Shown in pieces: positions 8,336-17,217 of a stretch of 64,000 nt of DNA; the first letter of the stretch is position 1; every line of letters starts with the position of its first letter. Below the pieces are notes generated by a model. That model ran no database searches, had not been told where the DNA came from, and was given only the letters and a program-made list of their open reading frames with translations. Source of the DNA: Providencia alcalifaciens (lineage in GTDB: Bacteria > Pseudomonadota > Gammaproteobacteria > Enterobacterales > Enterobacteriaceae). The translations under genes and the position numbers were made by a program. The stretch covers positions 2,852,001-2,916,000 of the forward strand of contig NZ_OU659204.1 in assembly GCF_915403165.1 (NCBI RefSeq). The letters run 5' to 3'.

Positions 8336-9420
8336 TGAAACCGGTTTGTGTCCTTGGTAACGGTCAATTAGGTCGCATGCTACGCCAAGCTGGCGAACCA
8401 CTGGGTATTTCTGTCTTTCCTGTTGGATTAGATGCGGAGCCTGAAGCTGTTCCTTATCAGCAAAGTGTGATCACCGCTGAAATTGAACGCTGGCCAGAAA
8501 CCCCATTAACCAAAGAGTTAGCGCGTCATAATGCGTTTATTAACCGTGATATTTTTCCACGGTTAGCTGACCGCTTCCCACAAAAAAGCCTGTTCGACTC
8601 GTTAAGTTTATCCACAGCACCTTGGGCACGATTAGAATCTCCAGACCAATGGCCAGAGTTATTCGCCACTCTGGGTGATTTTTTGATAGTGAAACGCAGA
8701 ACAGGTGGCTACGACGGCCGTGGTCAATGGCGTGTTCGCCCTGGTGATGAACAAGCGCTCCCTGCGGAAATTTACGGTGAATGCATCGTTGAGCAAGGGA
8801 TCCCATTTGATGCTGAAGTCTCCGTAATTGGTGCCCGTAGCCAATCTGGTGAATCCGTATTCTACCCAATCACCCATAATCTTCACCAAGAAGGGATTTT
8901 ACGTACCAGCGTGGCTTTCCCTGATGCAAACCCAGTCCAGCAACAACAAGCACAGGCGATGCTCAGTGCCGTGATGGATGAGTTAGGGTATGTCGGTGTG
9001 ATGGCAATGGAGTGTTTTGTCGTTGGCGATAAACTGCTGATCAACGAAATCGCCCCTCGCGTTCACAATAGTGGACATTGGACTCAAAACGGCGCTTCCA
9101 TTAGCCAATTTGAACTCCACTTACGCGCAATTTTAAATTTACCGATGCCGACGCCTGAAGTTTTCAGCCCTGCGGTGATGGTCAATTTAATTGGGACTGA
9201 TGTTAATCAAGAATGGTTAAATTTACCTTTAGTCCATTTACATTGGTATGAGAAAGAAGTGCGCCCAGTACGTAAAGTGGGTCACTTAAATCTGACTCAT
9301 AGCGATGTTCATCAACTCGAAAATACCCTCGATAGTTTGATCCCAATGCTGCCAAATGAGTATAAAAGTGGCATTGAGTGGGCAAAAACAAAATTAGGCT
9401 GGTACTCTCGCCAAAAATAG
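8335..9420 (+). CDS. purK: N5-carboxyaminoimidazole ribonucleotide synthase
   Basis: PurK uses ATP and bicarbonate to carboxylate AIR, providing the PurE substrate. It is an ATP-grasp protein of 361 residues: the N-terminal VCVLGNGQLGRMLRQAGEPL, an ATP-binding segment VKRRTGGYDGRGQWRV, IVEQGIPFDAEVSVI, and the metal/ATP region LLINEIAPRVHNSGHWTQNG. It is translationally coupled to purE and followed by a hairpin terminator. Confidence 0.97.
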   Translation: MKPVCVLGNGQLGRMLRQAGEPLGISVFPVGLDAEPEAVPYQQSVITAEIERWPETPLTKELARHNAFINRDIFPRLADRFPQKSLFDSLSLSTAPWARLESPDQWPELFATLGDFLIVKRRTGGYDGRGQWRVRPGDEQALPAEIYGECIVEQGIPFDAEVSVIGARSQSGESVFYPITHNLHQEGILRTSVAFPDANPVQQQQAQAMLSAVMDELGYVGVMAMECFVVGDKLLINEIAPRVHNSGHWTQNGASISQFELHLRAILNLPMPTPEVFSPAVMVNLIGTDVNQEWLNLPLVHLHWYEKEVRPVRKVGHLNLTHSDVHQLENTLDSLIPMLPNEYKSGIEWAKTKLGWYSRQK

Positions 9421-9422
9421 GG

Positions 9423-9474
9423 AAAATAGCGCTATTCGTGCCCGAAAGTGATATTTCGGGCATTGTGCTATTTT
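9423..9474 (+). terminator. purEK terminator
   Basis: The inner stem TGCCCGAAA (9439-9447) pairs with TTTCGGGCA (9454-9462). The outer arms AAAATAGC and GCTATTTT also pair. The hairpin begins three bases after the purK stop and ends in a T-rich tract. Confidence 0.8.
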
Positions 9475-9540
9475 TGCCCTACTTTTATAGTGATTACTTG
9501 TGAGTGATGACTAACTCACTAGGGCACCACTGGAGTGCAT

Positions 9541-10794
9541 ATGCCAGAAACACAAGCCTCACCATTTAGCCCATTATACCAATGGTCAATTCTTATTCTC
9601 CTCGGACTGGTTTACTTCCTTGCTACCGCCACTACCTTCACCTCATTAGGCGTAGTATTACCGAGCATGATTGGCGAATTAAAATGGAGTTGGACGGAGG
9701 CAGGCTTTGGTTTTACTTTACTCGGTTTAACCTGCGGTTTAGCGAGCTTTCTACCCTCATTGCTGATACGTAAAGTTGGTGTTCGTCTTACGCTGCTTTT
9801 AGGCATGCTTGTGTTCTGCTCTGGCTTTTATAGCCTCTATTCCACCGAAGCAATCAGCACCTATTTCTTAGGTACCGCCTTGATTGGCGTCGGGTTTACA
9901 CTATTAGCGACCGTTCCGGGCACCTATGTACTTTCTCGCCTATTTGAAAAGCAATCTCTGGCATTTGGCTTGTACTTCACGATTGGTGGGCTAGGCGGTG
10001 TTGCAGGTCCTTGGATTTACTTCTACGCATCGAATCAATTAGGCTCTTGGCGGATGCACTGGGTATTGTGTGCAGTTTATCTTAGTGTCGTCACAATCAT
10101 CACTATCTTGGCATTACGTGAAGGGAAAAAAGAACAAGATCACGCCAAGAAAGTGATGCAAAAACAAGTAAGCCATACGAGTAAACCTATTTATCGTACC
10201 GCTGAGGTTTGGACAGTTCGCCGCGCACTACGCACTTGGCAATTCTATTTAATTGCCGCGACTTATACCTCTTTCTTATGGTGCGGCATTACAGTAAACA
10301 GCTTTGCAGTGGCACACATTGAAGAGCGTGGATTTGGCATGACTATCGCGGTTTCTTTGCTGAGTACCATGGCGTTTGTGAATGCATTTTCGCGCTTCTT
10401 AGGGGGCGCTGCGGGTGAATGGCTGGAGCCGAAGCGTTTATTGATCGGTAGCCTAATTATCATGGTGCTTGGCGTCGTGGCACTGAGTATCTCCACATCA
10501 TGGTTCTGGCTGATTTTGTTCGTAATTTGTGTGGGTGTCGGCTACGGCATGACCTTCTTAGCGTCCAGTGTTTTGCTGTCTAATTATTTTGGTCGCGGGC
10601 CTTATTTAGAGTTGTTCTCCGTCGTCAATTTAATCTCAACAATTGCCTGTTTAGCGCCATTTATCGCAGGTGCAATTAAAGATATTACAGGCAGTTTTAC
10701 CCCTGCATTTTTGACCATTGCCGCTCCGGTTATCGTGATCCTATTTTTTACTTTAATGATGAAGCCCCCTGCTTTAGAAGTAAAAAAAGATTAA
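9541..10794 (+). CDS. MFS transporter of unknown substrate
   Basis: A hydrophobic 417-residue protein with about 12 predicted membrane segments. The first is WSILILLGLVYFLATATTF, and the two six-helix halves are separated by a basic cytoplasmic loop near residues 195-230 (REGKKEQDHAKKVMQKQ). The conserved MFS loop-2 region is degenerate (LIRKVGVRLTLL). The general pattern is that of monocarboxylate or oxalate/formate-type antiporters, but no substrate can be read from the sequence. The ATG at 9541 is preceded by TGGAG with good spacing and is preferred over the GTG two codons upstream. E. coli lacks a gene between purK and the ybb block in this form, so this is accessory DNA. Confidence 0.8.
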   Translation: MPETQASPFSPLYQWSILILLGLVYFLATATTFTSLGVVLPSMIGELKWSWTEAGFGFTLLGLTCGLASFLPSLLIRKVGVRLTLLLGMLVFCSGFYSLYSTEAISTYFLGTALIGVGFTLLATVPGTYVLSRLFEKQSLAFGLYFTIGGLGGVAGPWIYFYASNQLGSWRMHWVLCAVYLSVVTIITILALREGKKEQDHAKKVMQKQVSHTSKPIYRTAEVWTVRRALRTWQFYLIAATYTSFLWCGITVNSFAVAHIEERGFGMTIAVSLLSTMAFVNAFSRFLGGAAGEWLEPKRLLIGSLIIMVLGVVALSISTSWFWLILFVICVGVGYGMTFLASSVLLSNYFGRGPYLELFSVVNLISTIACLAPFIAGAIKDITGSFTPAFLTIAAPVIVILFFTLMMKPPALEVKKD

Positions 10795-10811
10795 TCCCTA
10801 AAAAGAAAAAC

Positions 10812-10829
10812 GCTCGGGGTCACCCGAGC
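10812..10829 (-). terminator. terminator of the phytase-like gene
   Basis: GCTCGGG and CCCGAGC flank a 4-base loop. On the minus strand the stem is followed by GTTTTTCTTTTT. It sits between two convergent genes and mainly serves the leftward one. Confidence 0.75.
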
Positions 10830-10901
10830 AAATATCAAACCAAGGGAAAAACAAGGATCCATTTACACGTTCTACTTCTTACCTGTCTAACCGGCTGAGA
10901 A

Positions 10902-12281
10902 CTACTTCAATAGCTCTGGTACTCTCAGCAAGATAAATTCATTATCATCTGCTTGATTGGGCTCACGACTGGAAGAGAACGGGTAATTATTATCGTTACC
11001 GACGATAATATGTTCATTATCCACCACATCCACGTTTTCAATCGTAAAGAATGGGAAGGTAAATACCCCATCATTTAGCGGTTTTCTGGCTAGCTTGTTA
11101 GGGTCTTGGATGTTCATTAAGTCAACATAGGCTTGTTTATCCACTGCATCACCTACATTTTTATCAGAAAATTCAATACGATAAACACGTTTAAATTTGG
11201 CTAAATTGCTAAAACAGTTTTCTTTGTTTTTTACGCCTTCAGCGCACGCTTTATCCGCAGTACCTTCGCCATTATCGCGTTCGATAATCAAGCCGTGAGT
11301 ATCATCAATTAGGTTAAAATCACCAATCGCATTTTGATTATCTTCAAAAACATATAACCAACTGCGTCCAGTCCAATCCTGCTTTTTCACATCAAACTCA
11401 AGAATACGTGCCGCTTTTTTACCATTCACATTCTCATAATCTTGTTTATCTTCTTGCCACAAAGCCCCTTCCAACATTGGATAAAGTTTTGATCCATCCG
11501 GCGATGATGCCATTCCCTCAAAACCTTTTGAGCGATTGACTTGGAAAGTCACTTTATCCGTAGGTTTGCCCGGCGTTGTCAGTGTGTAGTGGTCAGGGGA
11601 AACGACTTTCTTGCCTTCAACTTGCGTTTCAAATAGCGCCAACACTTTGCCATCTAAATCCATTTTGATGAGATAAGGTCCAAATTCATCTCCAACCCAC
11701 AAGGCTCCATCTGCAAACTGAAAACTTTCTGGATCAAAGTCACTGCCCGTTAAGTAGCGCTGCTCACTACTCTCATTAATAATATGAAAAGGGATAATTT
11801 TATTAGGGTCGTGGAAAAAAATTGTTTTCAACGGGTTAGCTTTTCCCGTTTTAAAATCAATATCATATTGGGTTAAATACAGCATCGAGTCGGGGGAATT
11901 CATTTTATTCCCAAAACCGTTATCTGTGAGCACCCAATAGGTACCATCATTCATACGCTTGATACCTGAATGACCTTGTAACGGCTGCCCCTTGATTGGA
12001 ACAAACTTGCCTGTTGGACGCCCATCAGATTTCCCTTCCACTTTACCCAGTGTATCAACACGGGTTCCTGTGGTGTATTTACCACTGTGTTGCATATCCG
12101 AAGGTGCATTTTCCGGCGTTGGTACTGTCGCATCCACCGATAAAATGGCATGTCCAGCGAGTGTTGCAGGCACTTGTTTTTGCGAAACTTGTTGAGCTAC
12201 CCCTGCGGTGCTAAATGAGAGTAAACCAATTAATAAAGAAAGTGATGTCAGTTTAAAAGTTATTGGTGTAAGGCGAGCCAT
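10902..12281 (-). CDS. secreted phytase-like esterase family protein
   Basis: A 459-residue exported protein. It has a Sec signal peptide (FKLTSLSLLIGLLSFSTAGVAQQ) with cleavage near residue 29, so it acts in the periplasm or outside. The mature part matches the 'esterase-like activity of phytase' family, a beta-propeller-like fold: GQPLQGHSGIKRMNDGTYWV, LTDNGFGNKMNSPDS, YLTGSDFDPESFQFADG, ALWVGDEFGPYLIKMD and FEGMASSPDGSKLYPMLEGA. Asp/Glu-rich loops suggest a metal-dependent hydrolase. The real substrate is unknown; phytate is only the family name. It stands alone, converging with the MFS gene. Confidence 0.75.
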   Translation of the reverse strand: MARLTPITFKLTSLSLLIGLLSFSTAGVAQQVSQKQVPATLAGHAILSVDATVPTPENAPSDMQHSGKYTTGTRVDTLGKVEGKSDGRPTGKFVPIKGQPLQGHSGIKRMNDGTYWVLTDNGFGNKMNSPDSMLYLTQYDIDFKTGKANPLKTIFFHDPNKIIPFHIINESSEQRYLTGSDFDPESFQFADGALWVGDEFGPYLIKMDLDGKVLALFETQVEGKKVVSPDHYTLTTPGKPTDKVTFQVNRSKGFEGMASSPDGSKLYPMLEGALWQEDKQDYENVNGKKAARILEFDVKKQDWTGRSWLYVFEDNQNAIGDFNLIDDTHGLIIERDNGEGTADKACAEGVKNKENCFSNLAKFKRVYRIEFSDKNVGDAVDKQAYVDLMNIQDPNKLARKPLNDGVFTFPFFTIENVDVVDNEHIIVGNDNNYPFSSSREPNQADDNEFILLRVPELLK

Positions 12282-12471
12282 TGTTATTTTTCCTATTTAA
12301 TGCCATCAATAATTGATAACGGAATCATAACCATGGTGAATGAAGGTTTTGTGAAGGATTAGAGACAGTTCGTTTAACCAGCAGCACTAACAAAATAATA
12401 TTTATTTGATGTCGGATACCTAAACTTAAAAAACTTATACAGCGAAGCTCAAGCATCCGATTTTCATTTTC

Positions 12472-12505
12472 AAATAGAATAGCCACCTCAGTCGCTATTC
12501 TATTT
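12472..12505. terminator. 12-bp perfect hairpin at the ybbP 3' end
   Basis: AAATAGAATAGC (12472-12483) pairs with GCTATTCTATTT (12494-12505). The T-run follows on the plus strand, although the only nearby gene ends reach it on the minus strand. It probably still ends the ybbP transcript, or works as a block against plus-strand transcription into ybbP. Confidence 0.6.
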
Positions 12506-12513
12506 TTTTCCCA

Positions 12514-14961
12514 TTAACCGTTTGATAATCGGCGATGTTGGTTACCAGTGCCGAGTAATCGCAGTCCCAGCCAACCGCCACACACCGATAACAAGAACCC
12601 AGCACAGAGCGGTAATAGCACCCACAAACGCCATTCTGGCTGCCACGGGAAATCAAACACTTTAGTTTGCAGTAACCATAGCGCGACTTCAGCCCCAAAT
12701 GCCGCAGCAAGCCCAGCCATTCCACCGAGTAAGGCAAATTCACTCCATAAAGTACGGCGCATCAGTTTTTTGCTCGCACCAAGGGTACGATACACGACTA
12801 ACTCCCGCTCTCGTTGGCTCATACCGACTTGAATCTGTGCGAGTAACAATAATAAGCCACAGAAAATCACTAAGACCACCATCACTTCTAAAGCTTGGCT
12901 GACCTGCTGTAAAATCTGCTGAATTTGCGTGATGATTGCGCCAGTATCCAGCACATTAATTGTCGGATACTGATGACTCAGTTGTGTTAACAGTTGTCCA
13001 TCACCATCATAATGGAAGCTACTCAACCATGTTTCTGGCATTGGCGATAACGTTTCCTCCGCAAAAATAAAGTAGAAATTTGGGCGCAAACTTTCCCAAT
13101 CCACTTTACGAATACTGCTCACTTTAGCCGTGAAAATCTGCGAGCCCGCATTGAACGTCAATTTATCGCCAATTTTTAGTCCCAACTCTTTAACGACGGT
13201 TTGCTCAATGGAAACTTCTCCCGCTTTCGGCGGCCAATTCCCTTGCTCTAACTCGTTCGCTGGCGGCAATGTTGATTGCCACGTCAAGCTAAGCTCTCGT
13301 CTAACAGTGTTATTATTAGGGTCGCGAGTATCCGCCCACTCAATCGCAGACTGGTCATTAATTTCCGATAAACGCGCTAACACAACCGGATTAAACTCCG
13401 TTGGTGTGACTTGGTACTGCTTTAAAAGCTGCGTTACGGGGGCAAGCTGAGACTGAGTCATGTTGATCAGAAAATAATTCGGGCTATCCGCGGGTAGCTG
13501 CTGTTGCCAGCGATCTAAAAGATCCCCTCGAACCAAAATCAACAACGCCAATAACATAAATGACAGTGAAAACGCGCTCATCTGCGTGATAGTTTGTAAT
13601 GGCTGGCGCAATAAGCGACTCACTGATAAACGCAAACTTAGCTGGCGAAACTGTATTTTCCTCAGCAACCACAGTCCTAGCCAACCGATCACGGCAAGCA
13701 GCACGGCCACCACAACAATCCCCAGCAAAATTGACCATAATAGTGGGTTTACCCCCGCAAACAGGAATAACCCGCCGACCACAATTAGCGTAACCACAGG
13801 CAAATAATAATACAGCGGCCAAATTGGTGATTTGGCATCTTCCCGTAACACTCGAGAAGGCTGGGTTCCCATTAATTGGTAGTAAGGACGGATCCCCACA
13901 ATAATCGCGATAATAAATAACGTTGCCACCGCCCAAATCCACGGCCAAAAACTGGCGCTCGGCAAGGCTTTAGGTAACATTGCCGACAATATTTGCATTA
14001 AAATGCCTTCAAAAGCCAGTCCCAGCAAAGAACCTAATAATGCCGCAGCCACTAAAATCACTAACCACTGGCCGATAATCCACTTACGTAGCGCACTTCG
14101 GTCAGCCCCCAAGGTCTTTAATACCGCTATCAGTTGGTGACGGCTTCGACAATAATGGGTCATCGACACCACCACCGCCGCAATCGCCAATAACAGTGTT
14201 AGCAACACCGATAACAGCAAAAATTGCTGAGCACGCTTAAAGGTTTTCCCCACCGCGCCGCTGTCATCATCCAAGGTATACCAGCGCTGATCGCTACGTA
14301 ACTGAGCATCATATTTCTCTTTGAATGCATCAATCACTTGGCGAGAACCCGCAAACATATCGCGATACGTTAAGCGGCTTCCAACTTGAATCGCCCCTGT
14401 TAATGGCGCATCTTCAATCGAGATCAATACCCTTGGCGCAATCTGAAATGGGTTAAAACCACTATCAGGTTCCTGAATTAACGTCCCTGAAATCGTAAAC
14501 GTCCCATCGCCGATATCAATCTGTTCGCCAACCTTTAAGTTCAGTAATTCCAATAATCTCGGGGCGACAAGAATATGCCCTTTGGTGGGTTTTAATCCCG
14601 CAGGCTCGGTCACTAAGTCACCATATAGCGGATAACTCGCATCTGCCGCTTTCACTAACACTAACTGAGGACGCCCCTCTTCATCAGCAGTAGAATACGC
14701 CATGGTCGAAAATGAAATTTGCTGGCTCAACGTCAGCCCTGCTTGCTGCCCCGCGGCAAGCCATGTTTGCTCGCTCGGATGAGACGAACGCAGCACCAAA
14801 TCCCCCGCGAGTAGCTCTTGGCTCTGATAGCTCATGCTATTTTCAATACGATCGCTAATCCGTCCTAATGCCAGCACACAAGCGACTGCCAAGGTTAATG
14901 CTAGCCACACAATCAACAGAGATGGCGTTTTCCATTCACGCCAAAACCAGCGCCAAATCAT
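12514..14961 (-). CDS. ybbP: ABC transporter permease YbbP (FtsX-type)
   Basis: An 815-residue membrane protein with a first helix near residues 17-37 (LLIVWLALTLAVACVLALGR), a large periplasmic MacB-like domain, a block of helices starting about 245 (FLLLSVLLTLLLAIAAVVVS) and a second FtsX domain at the C terminus (VVLVIFCGLLLLLAQIQVGM). This is the duplicated FtsX layout of YbbP. It partners with the ATPase YbbA, with which it overlaps by four bases (ATGA). The pair resembles MacB/Lol-type mechanotransmission exporters, and its physiological substrate is uncertain. The length agrees with E. coli YbbP (804). Confidence 0.93.
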   Translation of the reverse strand: MIWRWFWREWKTPSLLIVWLALTLAVACVLALGRISDRIENSMSYQSQELLAGDLVLRSSHPSEQTWLAAGQQAGLTLSQQISFSTMAYSTADEEGRPQLVLVKAADASYPLYGDLVTEPAGLKPTKGHILVAPRLLELLNLKVGEQIDIGDGTFTISGTLIQEPDSGFNPFQIAPRVLISIEDAPLTGAIQVGSRLTYRDMFAGSRQVIDAFKEKYDAQLRSDQRWYTLDDDSGAVGKTFKRAQQFLLLSVLLTLLLAIAAVVVSMTHYCRSRHQLIAVLKTLGADRSALRKWIIGQWLVILVAAALLGSLLGLAFEGILMQILSAMLPKALPSASFWPWIWAVATLFIIAIIVGIRPYYQLMGTQPSRVLREDAKSPIWPLYYYLPVVTLIVVGGLFLFAGVNPLLWSILLGIVVVAVLLAVIGWLGLWLLRKIQFRQLSLRLSVSRLLRQPLQTITQMSAFSLSFMLLALLILVRGDLLDRWQQQLPADSPNYFLINMTQSQLAPVTQLLKQYQVTPTEFNPVVLARLSEINDQSAIEWADTRDPNNNTVRRELSLTWQSTLPPANELEQGNWPPKAGEVSIEQTVVKELGLKIGDKLTFNAGSQIFTAKVSSIRKVDWESLRPNFYFIFAEETLSPMPETWLSSFHYDGDGQLLTQLSHQYPTINVLDTGAIITQIQQILQQVSQALEVMVVLVIFCGLLLLLAQIQVGMSQRERELVVYRTLGASKKLMRRTLWSEFALLGGMAGLAAAFGAEVALWLLQTKVFDFPWQPEWRLWVLLPLCAGFLLSVCGGWLGLRLLGTGNQHRRLSNG

Positions 14962-15644
14962 GACTCTTCCCTCAATTGCCCGTCAACCAACCGTAGTCGA
15001 CGTTGGCAACGCGCAGCTAACTCATTGTCATGGGTGACCAAAATCAGCGTAGTGCCATGCTCTTTATTCATCGCAAATAACAAATCGGCGATTTTATCTC
15101 CCGTATGGCGATCTAGGTTCCCTGTCGGTTCGTCAGCAAATAAGATTTGAGGCTGGCCATTAAATGCCCGCGCCAATGCCACACGCTGCTGTTCACCGCC
15201 CGAAAGCTGAGCTGGCATATGCTTTAAGCGATTTCCTAACCCTAAATCCGTCAGTAAACTCACCGCCTGTTGATGACTTTTGGCTTCGGATTCGCCGCGT
15301 AGCAATGAAGGTAATTGAACGTTTTCAAGCGCATTCAAGGTTGGAATAAGCATAAAGGATTGGAAAACAAAGCCGACACTTTGCGCCCGTAGCCGCGCCC
15401 GCGCTTCTTCGTCCATGGTTGTTAAGTCTTGGTCAAGCAATTTCACGATTCCGCTAGTGCCGTCATCCAATCCAGCGATAATACCTAACAAGGTGGATTT
15501 TCCCGACCCCGATTCACCAATTAAGGCGATTGTCTGACCAGACTCGACAATTAGCTCAACTCCTTGCAATATAGTCAGTTCATGTTCACCTTGACCAACA
15601 CGTTTAATGAGATGATGAACTTCAAGAATATTTTGCGCCGACAT
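14958..15644 (-). CDS. ybbA: ABC transporter ATP-binding protein YbbA
   Basis: A 228-residue ATPase of the LolD/MacB type: Walker A GESGSGKSTLLGI, Q-loop VFQSFMLIPTLNALENV, signature LSGGEQQRVALARA, Walker B ILFADEPTGNLD and switch His in LVTHDNELA. It powers the YbbP permease, whose gene overlaps its stop. Its start lies inside the divergent tesA gene: the two coding regions overlap head to head by 33 bases. Confidence 0.95.
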   Translation of the reverse strand: MSAQNILEVHHLIKRVGQGEHELTILQGVELIVESGQTIALIGESGSGKSTLLGIIAGLDDGTSGIVKLLDQDLTTMDEEARARLRAQSVGFVFQSFMLIPTLNALENVQLPSLLRGESEAKSHQQAVSLLTDLGLGNRLKHMPAQLSGGEQQRVALARAFNGQPQILFADEPTGNLDRHTGDKIADLLFAMNKEHGTTLILVTHDNELAARCQRRLRLVDGQLREES

Positions 15645-16247
15645 ATATTGGTTTTTCTCCTGTTAGTCACCGCGAGTGGACAAACACTCGCGGCAACGAA
15701 ACTATTGATCCTCGGTGATAGTCTTAGTGCAGGCTATCGAATACCAGCCGAGCAAGCTTGGGCAACATTACTTGCCGAACGTTGGCAAAAAAAGTCGCCA
15801 CCGATTTTAGTTATTAATGGCAGTATCAGTGGTAATACCGCCTCTCAAGGGTTAGAGCGTATCCCCACTCTCCTCGCCCAGCATAAACCTGATTGGGTGC
15901 TGATTGAGCTGGGAGCTAATGATGGTTTGCAAGGGCTATCTGTTGAACAGTTAGGTATAACATTACAACAGATTATTGACCAAATAGAGCAAAATGGTGC
16001 TAAACCGCTCTTAATGCAAATCCGTATCCCGCCAAACTACGGTAAACGCTACACATCCAGCTTTGAAAAAGTGTACCCAACGCTGGCTGAAAAAAATCAC
16101 CTTCCGCTGATCCCATTTTTTATGGAAAGCGTGATCACCAAGCCAGAATGGATCCAACCTGATGGTATTCACCCTACTGAACAGGCCCAGCCCACGATTG
16201 CAGATTTTATGGAAAAACAGCTATCGCCCTATTTGTTATCAAAATAA
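15612..16247 (+). CDS. tesA: periplasmic thioesterase I / lysophospholipase L1
   Basis: An SGNH hydrolase of 211 residues with a signal peptide (VFLLLVTASGQTLAA). The catalytic Ser is in LILGDSLSAGYR, the block II glycine in INGSISGNTASQG, the Asn in ELGANDGL and the Asp-His pair in PDGIHPTEQAQP. It hydrolyses acyl-CoA thioesters and lysophospholipids in the periplasm. The usual GGND reads GAND here, a mild change next to the oxyanion Asn. The start at 15612 (ATGATGAAC, giving MMNF) matches E. coli TesA; it places the start codon within ybbA on the other strand. Confidence 0.95.
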   Translation: MMNFKNILRRHILVFLLLVTASGQTLAATKLLILGDSLSAGYRIPAEQAWATLLAERWQKKSPPILVINGSISGNTASQGLERIPTLLAQHKPDWVLIELGANDGLQGLSVEQLGITLQQIIDQIEQNGAKPLLMQIRIPPNYGKRYTSSFEKVYPTLAEKNHLPLIPFFMESVITKPEWIQPDGIHPTEQAQPTIADFMEKQLSPYLLSK

Positions 16248-16368
16248 TGTTATTAGCCAAATAACCTTATTAACAATAATAAAGTTATTAGCTAAATAAA
16301 TTTGTTAGGTAAATAAATTATAATGAACCAATATGATAGCGAACATTTAGCCCAGAGTAGGTAAAGTT

Positions 16369-17154
16369 ATGCAAAAAACGGTATTAGTGACAGGAGCGTC
16401 AAGTGGCATAGGATTGTGCGCTGCACAAACTTTAAAACAGCGTGGTTATCGCGTGATAGCCACCTGTCGAAAACAGGCTGATATTGAACGATTACAAGCA
16501 CTTGAATTCGAAACTGTGGCGTTAGATTTAGACGATCCTGCAAGTGTTGAAGCCGCTGCTCAGCAGGTTCTGACGCTCTGCAATGGGAAACTTTTCGGAT
16601 TATTCAATAATGCAGGTTTCGGAGTATATGGCCCATTACATACGGTGAGCCGCCAACAATTGGAATCCCAATTCTCCAGTAATTTTTTCGGAGTTCACCA
16701 ATTGACCTTCCTGCTGCTTCCCGCCATGCTGCCACACCATGAAGGTCGCATCGTGCAAACCAGCTCCGTAATGGGGATTATTTCAACGCCCGGTCGCGGA
16801 GCCTATGCCGCCAGTAAATATGCACTGGAAGCCTGGTCAGATGCATTGCGCTTGGAGTTACAAGGTTCTGGTATCCACGTTAGCTTAATTGAGCCAGGTC
16901 CCATCCACAGTGCCTTTACCCAAAATGTGGCACAAACTCAGCAAGATAAGCCGGTTAAGAATCCGGGGATTGCCGCAAAATTTACGCTATATCCTGAGGA
17001 TGTGGTCAAAAAATTGATTTTAGCATTAGAGAGTCCACGTCCACATGTACGCTACTCTGTCACATTATTAACGGTTTTTGTGCGTATACTAAAACGCGTA
17101 TTACCCGATAAGCTGATGGACAAAGTTCTCGTGGGTCAGGGCAAGAAAGATTGA
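16369..17154 (+). CDS. ybbO: short-chain dehydrogenase/reductase YbbO
   Basis: A classical SDR of 261 residues: nucleotide-binding TGASSGIGLCAAQTL, the NNAG motif in LFNNAGFGVYG, catalytic Ser in VQTSSVMGIIS and the YxxxK pair in YAASKYALEAW. It matches YbbO, an NADP-dependent oxidoreductase that in E. coli acts on aldehydes and retinal-like compounds. The basic residue in the cofactor loop (ATCRKQ) suggests NADP. It lies between tesA and ybbN as in E. coli; AT-rich, partly repeated sequence separates it from tesA. Confidence 0.92.
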   Translation: MQKTVLVTGASSGIGLCAAQTLKQRGYRVIATCRKQADIERLQALEFETVALDLDDPASVEAAAQQVLTLCNGKLFGLFNNAGFGVYGPLHTVSRQQLESQFSSNFFGVHQLTFLLLPAMLPHHEGRIVQTSSVMGIISTPGRGAYAASKYALEAWSDALRLELQGSGIHVSLIEPGPIHSAFTQNVAQTQQDKPVKNPGIAAKFTLYPEDVVKKLILALESPRPHVRYSVTLLTVFVRILKRVLPDKLMDKVLVGQGKKD

Positions 17155-17217
17155 AAAAACAGAACTAAGCCCCCATCTCATTGACATGATTAATAACGAA
17201 TTTTAAAGAGACTCTTT

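Noticed and set aside
13484..13948. A 154-codon frame inside ybbP on the same strand
   Set aside because: It lies in another frame of a clearly conserved long gene and has a biased Gly/Ala/Arg/Val composition typical of a shadow frame.
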